A stretch of 64,000 nucleotides of DNA from Alphaproteobacteria bacterium. Its GTDB lineage: Bacteria > Pseudomonadota > Alphaproteobacteria > Rhizobiales > Hyphomicrobiaceae. Position numbers and translations under genes: made by a program. Shown here piece after piece: positions 52,490-60,678 of this stretch. Each line of letters starts with the position of its first letter. Within the stretch, counting starts at the first letter, position 1. The notes below the pieces were generated by a model that had not been told where the DNA came from, did no database searches, and worked only from the letters and a program-made list of their open reading frames with translations. The stretch is from contig JAGVSR010000145.1 in NCBI GenBank assembly GCA_019137195.1, positions 4,520-68,519 on the forward strand. The letters run 5' to 3'.

Positions 52490-53389
52490 TCACCCGCGTC
52501 GACCGGGATCGTAGCGGTTCTTCTGACGCCATTCCGACAGGAAGTAGGCAAGGCTGTCGTCGATAACCTCCGGCAGCACGATGCGCGCGGTGACGAGCTG
52601 GTCGCCGGTGGCCCCGGTGGTGGTGTTGCGCACGCCTTTGCCCTTCAAGCGCAGAATGGTTCCCGAGCTGGTGCCCTTGGGAATGGTGATCTGCAGGCGC
52701 CCGGAGGCAGACGGCACCTCGACCTTGGCGCCGAGCACGGCCTCATCGATGGTAACCGGCAGGTCGACGAGAAGATCGTCGCCCTGCCGCCGCATGACCT
52801 CGTGCGGGCGCACCTTGATCTCGATCAGAGCATCGCCCGGCTCACCGCCGCGCCGCGACGCCTGGCCTTTGCCCTTCAACCGAAGCACCTGGCCATCGGC
52901 GACGCCCTCGGGCACGTTGAGGTCGAGGCTGCCCCCGCCCGGCATGGTCACCCGCTTGCGCGCGCCCTGCACGGCTTCCAGGAAGTCGATCTCCAAAGTG
53001 TAGCGGACGTCCTGGCCCTTCAGCGCGCCCATGTCGGGGCCGGCACCGGCGCGGGCACGGAAGCCGCCAAAGATGTCTGAAAAGATGTCGTCACTGTCGA
53101 ACCCACCGAAACCGCCGCGGCCACCATAGCCCGCTCCTGCATGGGCGCGGGTGTAGGTGCGGCGCGGCTCGCCATTGGCGTCGATCTCGCCACGGTCGAA
53201 CTTGCCGCGCCGGTCGGGGTCGCCGAGGATATCGTAGGCGGCGGAGACCTTCTTGAAGCGTTCCTCGGCTGCGCGCGACGGGTTCACGTCGGGGTGCAGC
53301 TCCTTGACCAGCTTCAGGTAGGCCCTGCGTATGTCGTCGCTGGAGGCGTTCCGCGGCACGCCGATGGTCACGTAAGGATCGTCGGCCAT
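52490..53389 (-). CDS. DnaJ-family co-chaperone (CbpA/DnaJ C-terminal type)
   Basis: 299 residues from the ATG at 53389 (MADDPYVTIGVPRNAS). The J-domain has the HPD motif (LVKELHPDVNPSRAAEERF), then a Gly/Phe-rich linker (GAGYGGRGGFGGFDSDDIF) and a DnaJ C-terminal substrate-binding domain (GQDVRYTLEIDFLEAVQGA, DLNVPEGVADGQVLRLKGKG, LQITIPKGTSSGTILRLKGKG). No zinc-finger domain, so it belongs with CbpA-type rather than DnaJ itself. It would stimulate DnaK ATPase. A longer upstream frame lacks similarity. Confidence 0.93.
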   Translation of the reverse strand: MADDPYVTIGVPRNASSDDIRRAYLKLVKELHPDVNPSRAAEERFKKVSAAYDILGDPDRRGKFDRGEIDANGEPRRTYTRAHAGAGYGGRGGFGGFDSDDIFSDIFGGFRARAGAGPDMGALKGQDVRYTLEIDFLEAVQGARKRVTMPGGGSLDLNVPEGVADGQVLRLKGKGQASRRGGEPGDALIEIKVRPHEVMRRQGDDLLVDLPVTIDEAVLGAKVEVPSASGRLQITIPKGTSSGTILRLKGKGVRNTTTGATGDQLVTARIVLPEVIDDSLAYFLSEWRQKNRYDPGRRG

Positions 53390-53636
53390 GCGATGGCTGT
53401 CCCGGGCTGGATGCGAGCGGCCGCTCGACGAGCACACTCGCCGCGAATCTCCTCGGAAATATGGCAACTTGGCCGCCGCGCTGCAAGGACCGGCCGATGC
53501 ACTCTCCGCTGCCGCGCTCGCATCATATCAATCGGGCCACACTGTGCGCTGCAGCAGTGCAGCCGGCCACAAGGTGCTTGCGGCCGGCTCAGCGACAGTT
53601 AGAAGGTGCCGGCCTCGCCGTGCCCCGTCCCAGCGC

Positions 53637-54161
53637 TCAGGTCGACGCCGGCGGCGGCGCGGTGGCGAACGAGCCGACGTCGAGGTTCGGCTTCAGCTCC
53701 GCGTTGTCCTTGGCCCGGCGTACGCGGCCGTCGAACTGGGCGCCCTCGGAGATGGCGAGCGTCATATGCATGATGTCGCCTTCGACCTCGGCCGTCGGGT
53801 GCAGGGTAACCGACGTCGCTTTGATGGCACCGCGGACGCCGCCCTTCACCTCGATGTTCTCGGCGCAGATGGTACCGATGACCGAGCCTTCCTCGCCGAT
53901 GACGACTTGGCGACCGTTGATGTCGCCGCGCACGTCGCCGTCGATCTGCAGCTTCTGCTGCGAAATAATGGTGATCTTCTCGCCGAGAATCGTGAGATCG
54001 GTGCCGATGATGGACGAGGTCATGGTCTGGGCGGCGCCGAAGGGCGAGGGCCGGGAAGGCGCAGGGCCCGAAGCGACGGGCAAGCCCTGGGCGGGCGCGG
54101 TGGCGGGTAGCGTCATGGGCTTCGGCGCCCCGGAATCGGTTGGATTGCTGCGACCAAACAC
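53637..54161 (-). CDS. Bactofilin (polymer-forming cytoskeletal protein)
   Basis: 174 residues: a Pro-rich N-terminal tail (residues 1-45), then a bactofilin core of right-handed beta-helix turns: SIIGTDLTILGEKITIISQ, KLQIDGDVRGDINGRQVVI, GSVIGTICAENIEVKGGVRG and TAEVEGDIMHMTLAISEGAQF, closed by GRVRRAKD. Bactofilins form filaments at the inner membrane and organise cell-wall enzymes and shape. The Pro-rich tails are typical. No adjacent M23 peptidase gene is present. Confidence 0.93.
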   Translation of the reverse strand: MFGRSNPTDSGAPKPMTLPATAPAQGLPVASGPAPSRPSPFGAAQTMTSSIIGTDLTILGEKITIISQQKLQIDGDVRGDINGRQVVIGEEGSVIGTICAENIEVKGGVRGAIKATSVTLHPTAEVEGDIMHMTLAISEGAQFDGRVRRAKDNAELKPNLDVGSFATAPPPAST

Positions 54162-54278
54162 GGACTGTCTCCCCTTCGGTTACGCGTGAACTCGAATGCT
54201 ATCCAAGGATCATGACGGGTTGGACAAATTATGTCGAGGCGGCGGATGGGTCGCGGGCATCACTTCTCACGGATGCCG

Positions 54279-54305
54279 AAAAAAGACCGGCGTCTCGCGC
54301 CGGTC
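54279..54305 (-). terminator. Rho-independent terminator of the His-rich protein gene
   Basis: GACCGGCG (54285-54292) and CGCCGGTC (54298-54305) form a perfect 8-bp stem, loop TCTCG, and on the minus strand it is followed by six U (54284-54279). It lies 44 bp past the stop at 54349. Confidence 0.8.
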
Positions 54306-54348
54306 CTTGGTCTTCTCGTTGCGCCGCACGGACCACGGCGTGCTGGGG

Positions 54349-54609
54349 TCAGCGCGGAACCCAGAGGTTCACGAACGGGGCCCGGACCCACGTGCCACGA
54401 CCGCCGACGCGAACCGACGCGAACGGGGCGTCGACGGCGACACGGTTGTAACGCCTAGTTTCCACGTAGGTGAAAGGCGCATCGACCACGACGACGTGGC
54501 GGTGATGGTGGTGGTGGCGCCGGATGTGGGCATCAGCGGGGAGCGACGTGGCGGCGACCGAAACCAGGGCGGCGCCGGCAACAACAAGACGAGACGTCAA
54601 AAAGCTCAT
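54349..54609 (-). CDS. Small secreted His-rich protein with V-x-APF repeats
   Basis: 86 residues. A signal peptide (LVVAGAALVSVAATSLPADA) is followed by a His cluster (HIRRHHHHHRH) and three short beta-type repeats: VVVDAPFTYVE, VAVDAPFASVR and TWVRAPFVNLWVPR. The His cluster could bind metal; the repeats suggest a small beta sheet. Similar small VDAPF proteins seem to be common in Hyphomicrobiales, but I know of no function. The gene is monocistronic with its own U-tract terminator. Confidence 0.75.
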   Translation of the reverse strand: MSFLTSRLVVAGAALVSVAATSLPADAHIRRHHHHHRHVVVVDAPFTYVETRRYNRVAVDAPFASVRVGGRGTWVRAPFVNLWVPR

Positions 54610-54844
54610 TCAGGTACCTCCATTTGCGTGGGCTCGTTAGCGCACCGCGTGCGCTGGCGCCAGCCCTGATGGCCGACACCCTCAGCCCGCGTTTCCGTTA
54701 CGTTCCAATTGCTCGCCGGAATGTGGAGCGCAATGAAGGATCCGGGATGAGACGTTTTGCGCCGGGAGCCCGGACCACAAAGGCCCTGGCCGGTTCGATG
54801 AGCGCCATCGCGAGCCCGCGCCGACCTTTTCACGAGGAGCCGAG

Positions 54845-56521
54845 ATGAGCGCCAACGCCGTGATCCAATTCGAGCCCGACGGGTATGTTCTCGACGGTCC
54901 CAAGCTCATGGGGCGGCAGGCAGCAGGGCATGCGTTCCTGCGCGCCGCCGTCGCGGGGCGCGGGGGCGAGCCCATGCGATGCACGACGCCGAACAAGGGC
55001 TCGGCGGCGGTGTTCCAGCGGCTCGTGCAGTCACTCGACGCCAAGGCCGAGACGCAGTGGATCCCGCCCGGGCGGCTCGACCTCATCGAGGCTGCGGGGG
55101 CAGTCTATGCTCCCGGTCCAACGCTCGCCCCCCTCGCCCATACCCGGCTCAGAGCCGGTCCCGCCGCCTACTCGCTCGTCGGTGTCACTCACACGACGGC
55201 CTCGCACGGCGCGCTCGATTCCATTGCCGGGCTCGTCGCCTTGCCGCTGATGCCGTGGGACGCACTCATCTGCACCTCGCAGGCCGTGCTCGAGACCGTG
55301 CGCCTGGTGGTCGAGGCAGAGCACGACTACCTCGCCTGGCGGCTCGGCACCCGTCCGGCGGGCCTGCTGCCGAAGCTGCCGGTCATTCCGCTCGGCGTGC
55401 ATAGCGGAGATTTCCTATTCAGCGCGAGCGAACGAGCCGCGGCGCGGGCTGCGCTCGGCCTCGCCGACGACGAGGTGGCGGCGCTGTTCGTCGGGCGGCT
55501 CAGCTATCACGCCAAAGCGCATCCGCACGCCATGTACGTCGGGCTCGAGCAGGCGGCAAAGGCTGCGGGCACGAAGCTCGCGCTCATCCAATGCGGCTGG
55601 TTCGCCAACGAGCCGATCGAGCGCGCGTTCAAGGACGGCGCGGCTCGCTACGCGCCGTCCGTCAAGGCGCTGTTTGCGAACGGCAAGGACGACGTGGCGC
55701 GGCGCCGTGCGTGGGCGGCGGCCGACCTCTTCGTCTCGCTCTCGGACAACGTGCAGGAGACGTTCGGCTTGGCACCTGTCGAGGCCATGGCAGCAGGGTT
55801 GCCGTCGATCGTCACTGACTGGGACGGCTACAAGGACACGGTCCGCGACGGCATGGACGGCTTTCGCATCTCGACCACCATGCCCGAAGCGGGCGCGGGT
55901 GAACTCTACGCGATGGTCTACGAGACGGGAGAAGCGAACTACGATCACTACAGCGGGCTCGTGTGCCGTACCGTGTCGGTGGACATGGCGCAACTCGTGG
56001 CCCGGCTCGTGGAGCTGGTGACGAGCCCGGACCTGCGACACAAGCTAGGCGCCGCAGCGCGCGCCCGGGCAACGAGCGAGCTCGACTGGAGACCGATCTA
56101 CGTGCGCTACAAGGCGCTCTATTCCGAACTCCGGGAGCGGCGCGCTGCGGCCCGTCGCGACCCGAAAACCGCGGCGTGGCTCGCCTGTGCGCCCCATGCC
56201 GCACCGGCACGGCCCGACCCGTTCGGCGTCTTTGGTCACTATCCAACCCGCGCGCTCACCGGGACAAGTGTGGTCTTCAAGGCGCCAGACGCGACGACTG
56301 CGGGCTATGCGGCGCTTGCGGCCGATCCCATGTTCAACTACCTGCCGGCGGCATTGCCGGGCGAGCCGCTGACCGACGCGATCCTCACAGCGCTCGGAAC
56401 GGGACCGGTCAGTGTCGATGCGCTGGCAGCAGCGACATCGGTCCCGAAGCCACGGCTCCTGCTCGCAATTGGGATTCTGGCGAAGATGGGGGTTGTGCGG
56501 ATCGCGGCGGGAGGCGGCTGA
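54845..56521 (+). CDS. Glycosyltransferase (GT4-like) with C-terminal extension
   Basis: 558 residues; GAGGAG before the ATG. The GT-B core: the N-terminal lobe to about residue 180, then VAALFVGRLSYHAKAHPHAMY, and the nucleotide-sugar region LFVSLSDNVQETFGLAPVEAMAAGLPSIVTDWDGY with the Glu-x7-Glu motif of family 4 enzymes (QETFGLAPVEA). Residues ~440-558 form an extra domain of unknown role, ending in a winged-helix-like segment (VDALAAATSVPKPRLLLAIG). No sugar or acceptor can be assigned. It stands alone between the His-rich protein gene and the sulfate island. Confidence 0.86.
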   Translation: MSANAVIQFEPDGYVLDGPKLMGRQAAGHAFLRAAVAGRGGEPMRCTTPNKGSAAVFQRLVQSLDAKAETQWIPPGRLDLIEAAGAVYAPGPTLAPLAHTRLRAGPAAYSLVGVTHTTASHGALDSIAGLVALPLMPWDALICTSQAVLETVRLVVEAEHDYLAWRLGTRPAGLLPKLPVIPLGVHSGDFLFSASERAAARAALGLADDEVAALFVGRLSYHAKAHPHAMYVGLEQAAKAAGTKLALIQCGWFANEPIERAFKDGAARYAPSVKALFANGKDDVARRRAWAAADLFVSLSDNVQETFGLAPVEAMAAGLPSIVTDWDGYKDTVRDGMDGFRISTTMPEAGAGELYAMVYETGEANYDHYSGLVCRTVSVDMAQLVARLVELVTSPDLRHKLGAAARARATSELDWRPIYVRYKALYSELRERRAAARRDPKTAAWLACAPHAAPARPDPFGVFGHYPTRALTGTSVVFKAPDATTAGYAALAADPMFNYLPAALPGEPLTDAILTALGTGPVSVDALAAATSVPKPRLLLAIGILAKMGVVRIAAGGG

Positions 56522-56683
56522 ACCGCGGCAGCACATGTCTCATGCGACGCCGAAGCCGCGCACCCTCCGGCGGCGCGATGGTGCCAACTCGGCGTCCTGT
56601 CTGACGGTCACGAGACGGGTGGCGCTCGATGCTCGGTGGCGAGTCGCCGCGCCGCTGGAGACCTGACCGCCTGCGCCCGCGTT

Positions 56684-56725
56684 CATAAGCTCAGCAGTTC
56701 TTCTTGGTTCGTTCGTCCAGGGCCG
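56684..56725 (+). promoter_or_regulatory. Repeated promoter element, copy A, upstream of sbp
   Basis: CATAAGCTCAGCAGTTCTTC and following sequence to CAGGGCCG (56718-56725) matches copy B at 60590-60632 (CATAAGCTCATCAGGACTTC ... CAGGGCCG): the first ten bases are identical and about 23 of the first 30 match. Copy A starts 87 bp before the sbp ATG. A shared regulator or promoter is inferred. Confidence 0.6.
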
Positions 56726-56734
56726 GCGTCTACG

Positions 56735-56764
56735 GTCCCTTCAGCCAACACTTGCTGAAGGGAC
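56735..56764 (+). promoter_or_regulatory. Perfect 11-bp hairpin covering the sbp ribosome binding site
   Basis: GTCCCTTCAGC (56735-56745) pairs perfectly with GCTGAAGGGAC (56754-56764) around CAACACTT. The 3' arm contains the SD sequence GAAGGGA used by sbp, whose ATG is six bases further on. In mRNA the hairpin would occlude the ribosome site, or act as a 5'-end stabiliser. Confidence 0.65.
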
Positions 56765-56770
56765 ATCACA

Positions 56771-57799
56771 ATGACCACCGCACTCCTCACTCGACGCACT
56801 GCCTTCGCCATCGGTCTCTCGCTCGGGCTCGCCGGCCTTGCAGGATCGGCCACCGCCGCCGAGGTTTCCATCCTCAACGTCTCCTATGACCCGACCCGCG
56901 AGCTCTATCAGGACTTCAACACGGCGTTCGCCAAGCACTGGAAGACCGCGTCGGGCGACAACGTGACGATCAAGCAGTCGCACGGCGGCTCGGGTAAGCA
57001 GGCGCGCGCGGTGATCGACGGCCTCGAAGCCGATGTCGTGACACTTGCTCTCGCTGGCGACGTCGACCAGCTCTACAAGAATGGCGGCCTGATCCCGGCC
57101 GAGTGGGCGAAACGCCTGGCGAGCAACTCTGCTCCCTACACCTCGACCATCGTGTTCCTGGTTCGCAAGGGCAACCCCAAGGGTGTCAAGGACTGGGCCG
57201 ACCTCGGCAAGGAGGGCGTGGAGGTCGTGACGCCGAACCCGAAGACCTCGGGCGGCGCCCGCTGGAACTATCTCGCGGCCTGGGGCTACGCCTTGAAGCA
57301 GGACGGCGGCAACGAGGAGAAGGCGAAGGACCTCGTCGGCCGCATCTACAAGAACACCAAGGTCTTGGACAGCGGCGCACGCGGCTCGCTCACCACCTTC
57401 ACCGAGCGCGGCATCGGCGACGTGCTGATCTCGTGGGAGAACGAGGCCTATCTCGCTGCGAAGGAGCTTGGCGCCGACAAGTTCGAGATCGTGACGCCCT
57501 CGATCTCGATCCTTGCCGAGCCGTCGGTCGCGGTCGTCGACAAGAATGTCGACAAGCACGGAACCCGCAAGGTCGCCGAGGCCTACCTCAACTACCTCTA
57601 TTCTCCCGAGGGTCAGGACATCGCCGGCAAGCACTACTACCGCCCGCGCGATTCCAAGGCGGCCGAGAAGTACAAGGCGCAATTCAGCCCCGTGAAGCTC
57701 TTCACCATCGACGAGGTGTTCGGCGGCTGGACCGCTGCCCAGGAGGTTCACTTCAAGGACGGCGGCCAATTCGACCAGATCTACGGCAAGAAGAGCTGA
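56771..57799 (+). CDS. sbp: Sulfate-binding periplasmic protein
   Basis: Captures sulfate/thiosulfate for the CysTWA ABC importer. 342 residues, signal peptide [20 protein letters not shown]; mature start [20 protein letters not shown] is the family opening, with [13 protein letters not shown] in the anion site, [31 protein letters not shown] and the C-terminal [11 protein letters not shown]. The gene is separated from cysTWA by about 3.8 kb holding a hydrolase, a porin and a regulator. SD AAGGGA lies within the hairpin described above. Confidence 0.96.
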   Translation: MTTALLTRRTAFAIGLSLGLAGLAGSATAAEVSILNVSYDPTRELYQDFNTAFAKHWKTASGDNVTIKQSHGGSGKQARAVIDGLEADVVTLALAGDVDQLYKNGGLIPAEWAKRLASNSAPYTSTIVFLVRKGNPKGVKDWADLGKEGVEVVTPNPKTSGGARWNYLAAWGYALKQDGGNEEKAKDLVGRIYKNTKVLDSGARGSLTTFTERGIGDVLISWENEAYLAAKELGADKFEIVTPSISILAEPSVAVVDKNVDKHGTRKVAEAYLNYLYSPEGQDIAGKHYYRPRDSKAAEKYKAQFSPVKLFTIDEVFGGWTAAQEVHFKDGGQFDQIYGKKS

Positions 57800-57961
57800 G
57801 GTCTCCGATGGCGTCAGCCGCTCCCCTCCGGGGTGCCGGCCGCGGACGCAGTCAACCGAGAAGATCGTGTGCCGCCCCCGTTCCTCCCGCAGGCCATCCA
57901 ACAAGTTGGTTGCGCCCGGGGCGGCACGCGATCGTGAGCTTCAAGAGCAAGGAGAGATCAG

Positions 57962-58138
57962 ATGAGCACGTCACCCGAATCGGCATCGACAGCCCCGCGC
58001 GCAGAGACGCTGGGCATCGTCGCAGACGTCTCGAGGGAGATCCTTGCTCGAATGTGCCGTCCCTTTCGCAACTCGGAACCACTCTGTCGCTGCTTCAACA
58101 ACGACGACTTCACTCAGGAACCTCAAACCGAGCTTTGA
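57962..58138 (+). CDS. 58-residue ORF with strong SD, unknown
   Basis: ATG at 57962 is preceded by AAGGAG at 7 nt, the best SD of the area. The frame encodes MSTSPESASTAPRAETLGIV, then ADVSREILARMCRPFRNSEP and LCRCFNNDDFTQEPQTEL, 58 residues, with no signal or membrane segment and Cys residues in RMCR, LCRC. It ends 19 bp before the hydrolase start. It may be a real small protein or a leader peptide for the hydrolase gene. Nothing else supports it. Confidence 0.45.
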   Translation: MSTSPESASTAPRAETLGIVADVSREILARMCRPFRNSEPLCRCFNNDDFTQEPQTEL

Positions 58139-58157
58139 TACCGAAAGAGACACACCC

Positions 58158-58835
58158 ATGGCGACTACCCTCATCATCCCCGGACTTCATTCGAGCGGCC
58201 CCGACCACTGGCAAACATGGTTCGAGGAGCACATTCCCGGCACCGTGCGTGTCGTCCAGCGCGACTGGGCCGACCCCAATCTCCCCGACTGGTCGAGCCG
58301 TGTACGAAGAGACATCAACCGGACGCCGGGACGCCTCTTCCTCGTCGCTCACAGTTTCGGCGTGCTCGCCGCGGTACAGGCCGCCGCAGACCGTCCAGAG
58401 CGCATCGCCGGCGCGCTCCTCGTGGCGCCAGCCGATCCGAGCAAGTTCGGCATCGAAGCCTATCTCCCGATTCACGAGCTGCCGTTTCGCAGTGTCGTCG
58501 TCGGCAGCACGAACGATCCCTGGATGACGCTCACCCGGGCCGCACACTGGGCGGACACCTGGGGCTCGGACTTCGTCAATCTTGGCGATGCAGGCCATAT
58601 CAACGTGGATGCGGGATTCGGGCCCTGGCCCGAGGGTCTCGCGCTCCTCGAAAGGCTCAAGCGTGCCTCGACCCTGCAGCTGGTAGCAACCGCCGAGGCG
58701 ACCGCGCCTAGAGCGGGCTCTGTCGACAAAAATATGCACGACAGACTGCGACGTCTGATCGAGCGCGGCGTGGCCACGGGAGGCGCGCATGAGCGCGACC
58801 TCTACGAGCTGCAACGGCTCGCGGCGCTGCGCTGA
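58158..58835 (+). CDS. RBBP9/YdeN-family serine hydrolase
   Basis: 225 residues from the ATG at 58158. Alpha/beta-hydrolase of the RBBP9 family: GLHSSGPDHWQTWFE opening, nucleophile elbow VAHSFGVLAA (Ser in HSFG), oxyanion region and the catalytic His in GDAGHIN. The C-terminal 60 residues go beyond the core. Genes of this type are frequently next to sulfate ABC transporter genes in alphaproteobacteria, so a role in organosulfur use (for example ester cleavage) is a reasonable guess, not shown. Confidence 0.85.
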   Translation: MATTLIIPGLHSSGPDHWQTWFEEHIPGTVRVVQRDWADPNLPDWSSRVRRDINRTPGRLFLVAHSFGVLAAVQAAADRPERIAGALLVAPADPSKFGIEAYLPIHELPFRSVVVGSTNDPWMTLTRAAHWADTWGSDFVNLGDAGHINVDAGFGPWPEGLALLERLKRASTLQLVATAEATAPRAGSVDKNMHDRLRRLIERGVATGGAHERDLYELQRLAALR

Positions 58836-59032
58836 GATAACGGACGGTTTGGGCTGGTTTGGCGATCATCTTGGACGTCTGCACCGCGGAACGGTGCCGC
58901 CGTGCAACGAGCCAGATCAATCACGATCTGCCTGCCGCAAACCGTTGTTGACCGCACACCGGCAAATGAAAAAGCTGAAATAGATCAGCACATTAAATTG
59001 GAAATCCATCCAACATAGCGGAGAACGGGACG

Positions 59033-60490
59033 ATGAATGGGGGTTTCAGCGAAGGTACGCTGCTTCGGGGGCTGGCTTCGGCCATTGTTGTCGCGGCAGC
59101 CGCTCTGCCGGCAGCCGCGGCGGATCTCGGCGGCAACTGCTGCGCCGATCTCGAGGAACGGGTTGCCGAGCTCGAGGCGACGACCGTGACAAAGGGCAAC
59201 CGGAAGGTTTCGCTCACGATCTACGGCCAAGTAAATCAGGGCCTCATCTATTGGAACGATGGCGCCGAAAGCAACGTCTACTCGGTCACCAACGACAATG
59301 CGCGCTCGCGCTTCGGCTTCAAAGGCAAGGCCAAGATCAGCGACGACTGGGAGGCTGGATACGTGCTCGAGATCGGCGTCCGCTCGGCCAACTCGAAGCG
59401 CTTCACGCAGGAGCATGATCGCTTCACCTCCGAGACCGACTGGGGCCTCGATCTGCGGGACTCGTACTGGTTCCTCAAGAGCAAGACGCTCGGCACCGTG
59501 TCGGTCGGCAACCAGGCCACGGCCACGGATGCCATCACGGAGATCAACCAGACGCAGACCAAGGACTTCTCCAAGTTCTCGGACGTGGAAGACTCTGGTC
59601 TCGGGCTCTCCCTGCGCACGACATCGGGTCAGCTCAGCTCCGGCGGGCCCGCCTCCCTGGATGCGAAAACCGGCAAGATCAAGAGGAACGAGGCTATCAC
59701 CTGGCGCCGTCTCATTGGCGACGGCGGTGATCAGCCGGGCGACGGCGAGCGGCGCTTCAACGCCGTCAAGTACGACAGCCCGTCGTTTGCCGGCTTCGCC
59801 GTATCCGCGGCCTGGGGCGAGGACGACTACTGGGACGTCGCGCTGCGCTACGCTGGCGACATCGGCGCGTTCAAGGTGGCGGCTGGGATCGGGTACGGCG
59901 AGATCACCGACAACGTACAGACACAGACGGTGTGCAGCGCGGCTCTTAAGGCAGGCAATGCCCTGGGCAAGGATGCGGACTGCTCGCAGCTCGGCGGCTC
60001 GATCAGCGTCATACACGATCCGACCGGCCTCTTCGTCAACGTCGGCGCCGGCGTGAAGACGGACGACATCATCGACAACGCGCCGGTCTTCGCCGGCACC
60101 AACGTCAGCGACGACCAGACGTTCTGGGCCATCCAGGCCGGCATCGAGAAGAAGCTCATCGACTACGGCAAGACCACGATCTACGGCGAGTACTACGACT
60201 ACGAGGGAGGCGGCAATACGCGGCGCACGATCGACAAGGCGGACGCGATCAATCCGTTCCTCGGCGCTTCTGATGGCGCACTGTGGTCGACCGGCGTCAG
60301 GATGTACGGCGTCGGGCTCGCCCAGGGCTTCGATGCGGCCGCTTTGGTCCTCTATCTGTCCTACCGCCATTACGAGGCGGACGTGACGGCGGCCCGTATC
60401 GTGGGCGGCGTCGCCGATCAGAACGACTTGTCGACGGCACAGCTCGAGGATCTCGATGTCGTGTTCTCCGGCGGCGTGATCAAGTTCTGA
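59033..60490 (+). CDS. Porin (alphaproteobacterial OmpC/Porin_2 type)
   Basis: 485 residues, signal peptide LASAIVVAAAALPAAAADLG. After a short coiled coil (CCADLEERVAELEATT) come beta strands: KVSLTIYGQVNQGLIYWND, SRFGFKGKAKISDDWEAGYVLEIGV, WGLDLRDSYWFLKSKTLGTVSVGNQA, RRFNAVKYDSPSFAGFAVSAAWGED and the final VVFSGGVIKF with C-terminal Phe. This matches trimeric general porins of Hyphomicrobiales. Its position in the sulfate island suggests a role in anion entry. Confidence 0.9.
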   Translation: MNGGFSEGTLLRGLASAIVVAAAALPAAAADLGGNCCADLEERVAELEATTVTKGNRKVSLTIYGQVNQGLIYWNDGAESNVYSVTNDNARSRFGFKGKAKISDDWEAGYVLEIGVRSANSKRFTQEHDRFTSETDWGLDLRDSYWFLKSKTLGTVSVGNQATATDAITEINQTQTKDFSKFSDVEDSGLGLSLRTTSGQLSSGGPASLDAKTGKIKRNEAITWRRLIGDGGDQPGDGERRFNAVKYDSPSFAGFAVSAAWGEDDYWDVALRYAGDIGAFKVAAGIGYGEITDNVQTQTVCSAALKAGNALGKDADCSQLGGSISVIHDPTGLFVNVGAGVKTDDIIDNAPVFAGTNVSDDQTFWAIQAGIEKKLIDYGKTTIYGEYYDYEGGGNTRRTIDKADAINPFLGASDGALWSTGVRMYGVGLAQGFDAAALVLYLSYRHYEADVTAARIVGGVADQNDLSTAQLEDLDVVFSGGVIKF

Positions 60491-60520
60491 AGGAGACTTC
60501 ACCCATAGCTTGAACGGAAG

Positions 60521-60544
60521 CGGCCGTCCCGAATGGGGCGGCCG
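60521..60544 (+). terminator. 10-bp hairpin after the porin gene
   Basis: CGGCCGTCCC (60521-60530) pairs with GGGGCGGCCG (60535-60544) with one G-U, loop GAAT, 30 bp past the porin stop, followed by GCTTCTT. Probable terminator. Confidence 0.6.
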
Positions 60545-60566
60545 GCTTCTTATCGATCGGAGGCTG

Positions 60567-60632
60567 TTCGTTCAAATATGACAGACGTGCATAAGCTCAT
60601 CAGGACTTCTTCGTTCAAATGGTGCAGGGCCG
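60567..60632 (+). promoter_or_regulatory. Repeated promoter element, copy B, with 11-bp direct repeats
   Basis: Copy B (60590-60632) of the element upstream of sbp lies 89 bp before the regulator start. It is framed by two identical 11-mers TTCGTTCAAAT at 60567-60577 and 60610-60620, 43 bp apart. Copy A has a related GGTTCGTTCG at the same place. The spacing of four helical turns fits cooperative binding by a dimeric regulator. Confidence 0.6.
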
Positions 60633-60678
60633 CCGCTAGCATCGCCGAACCAAGTCCTGAGATGCGGGATGCAAGCGC

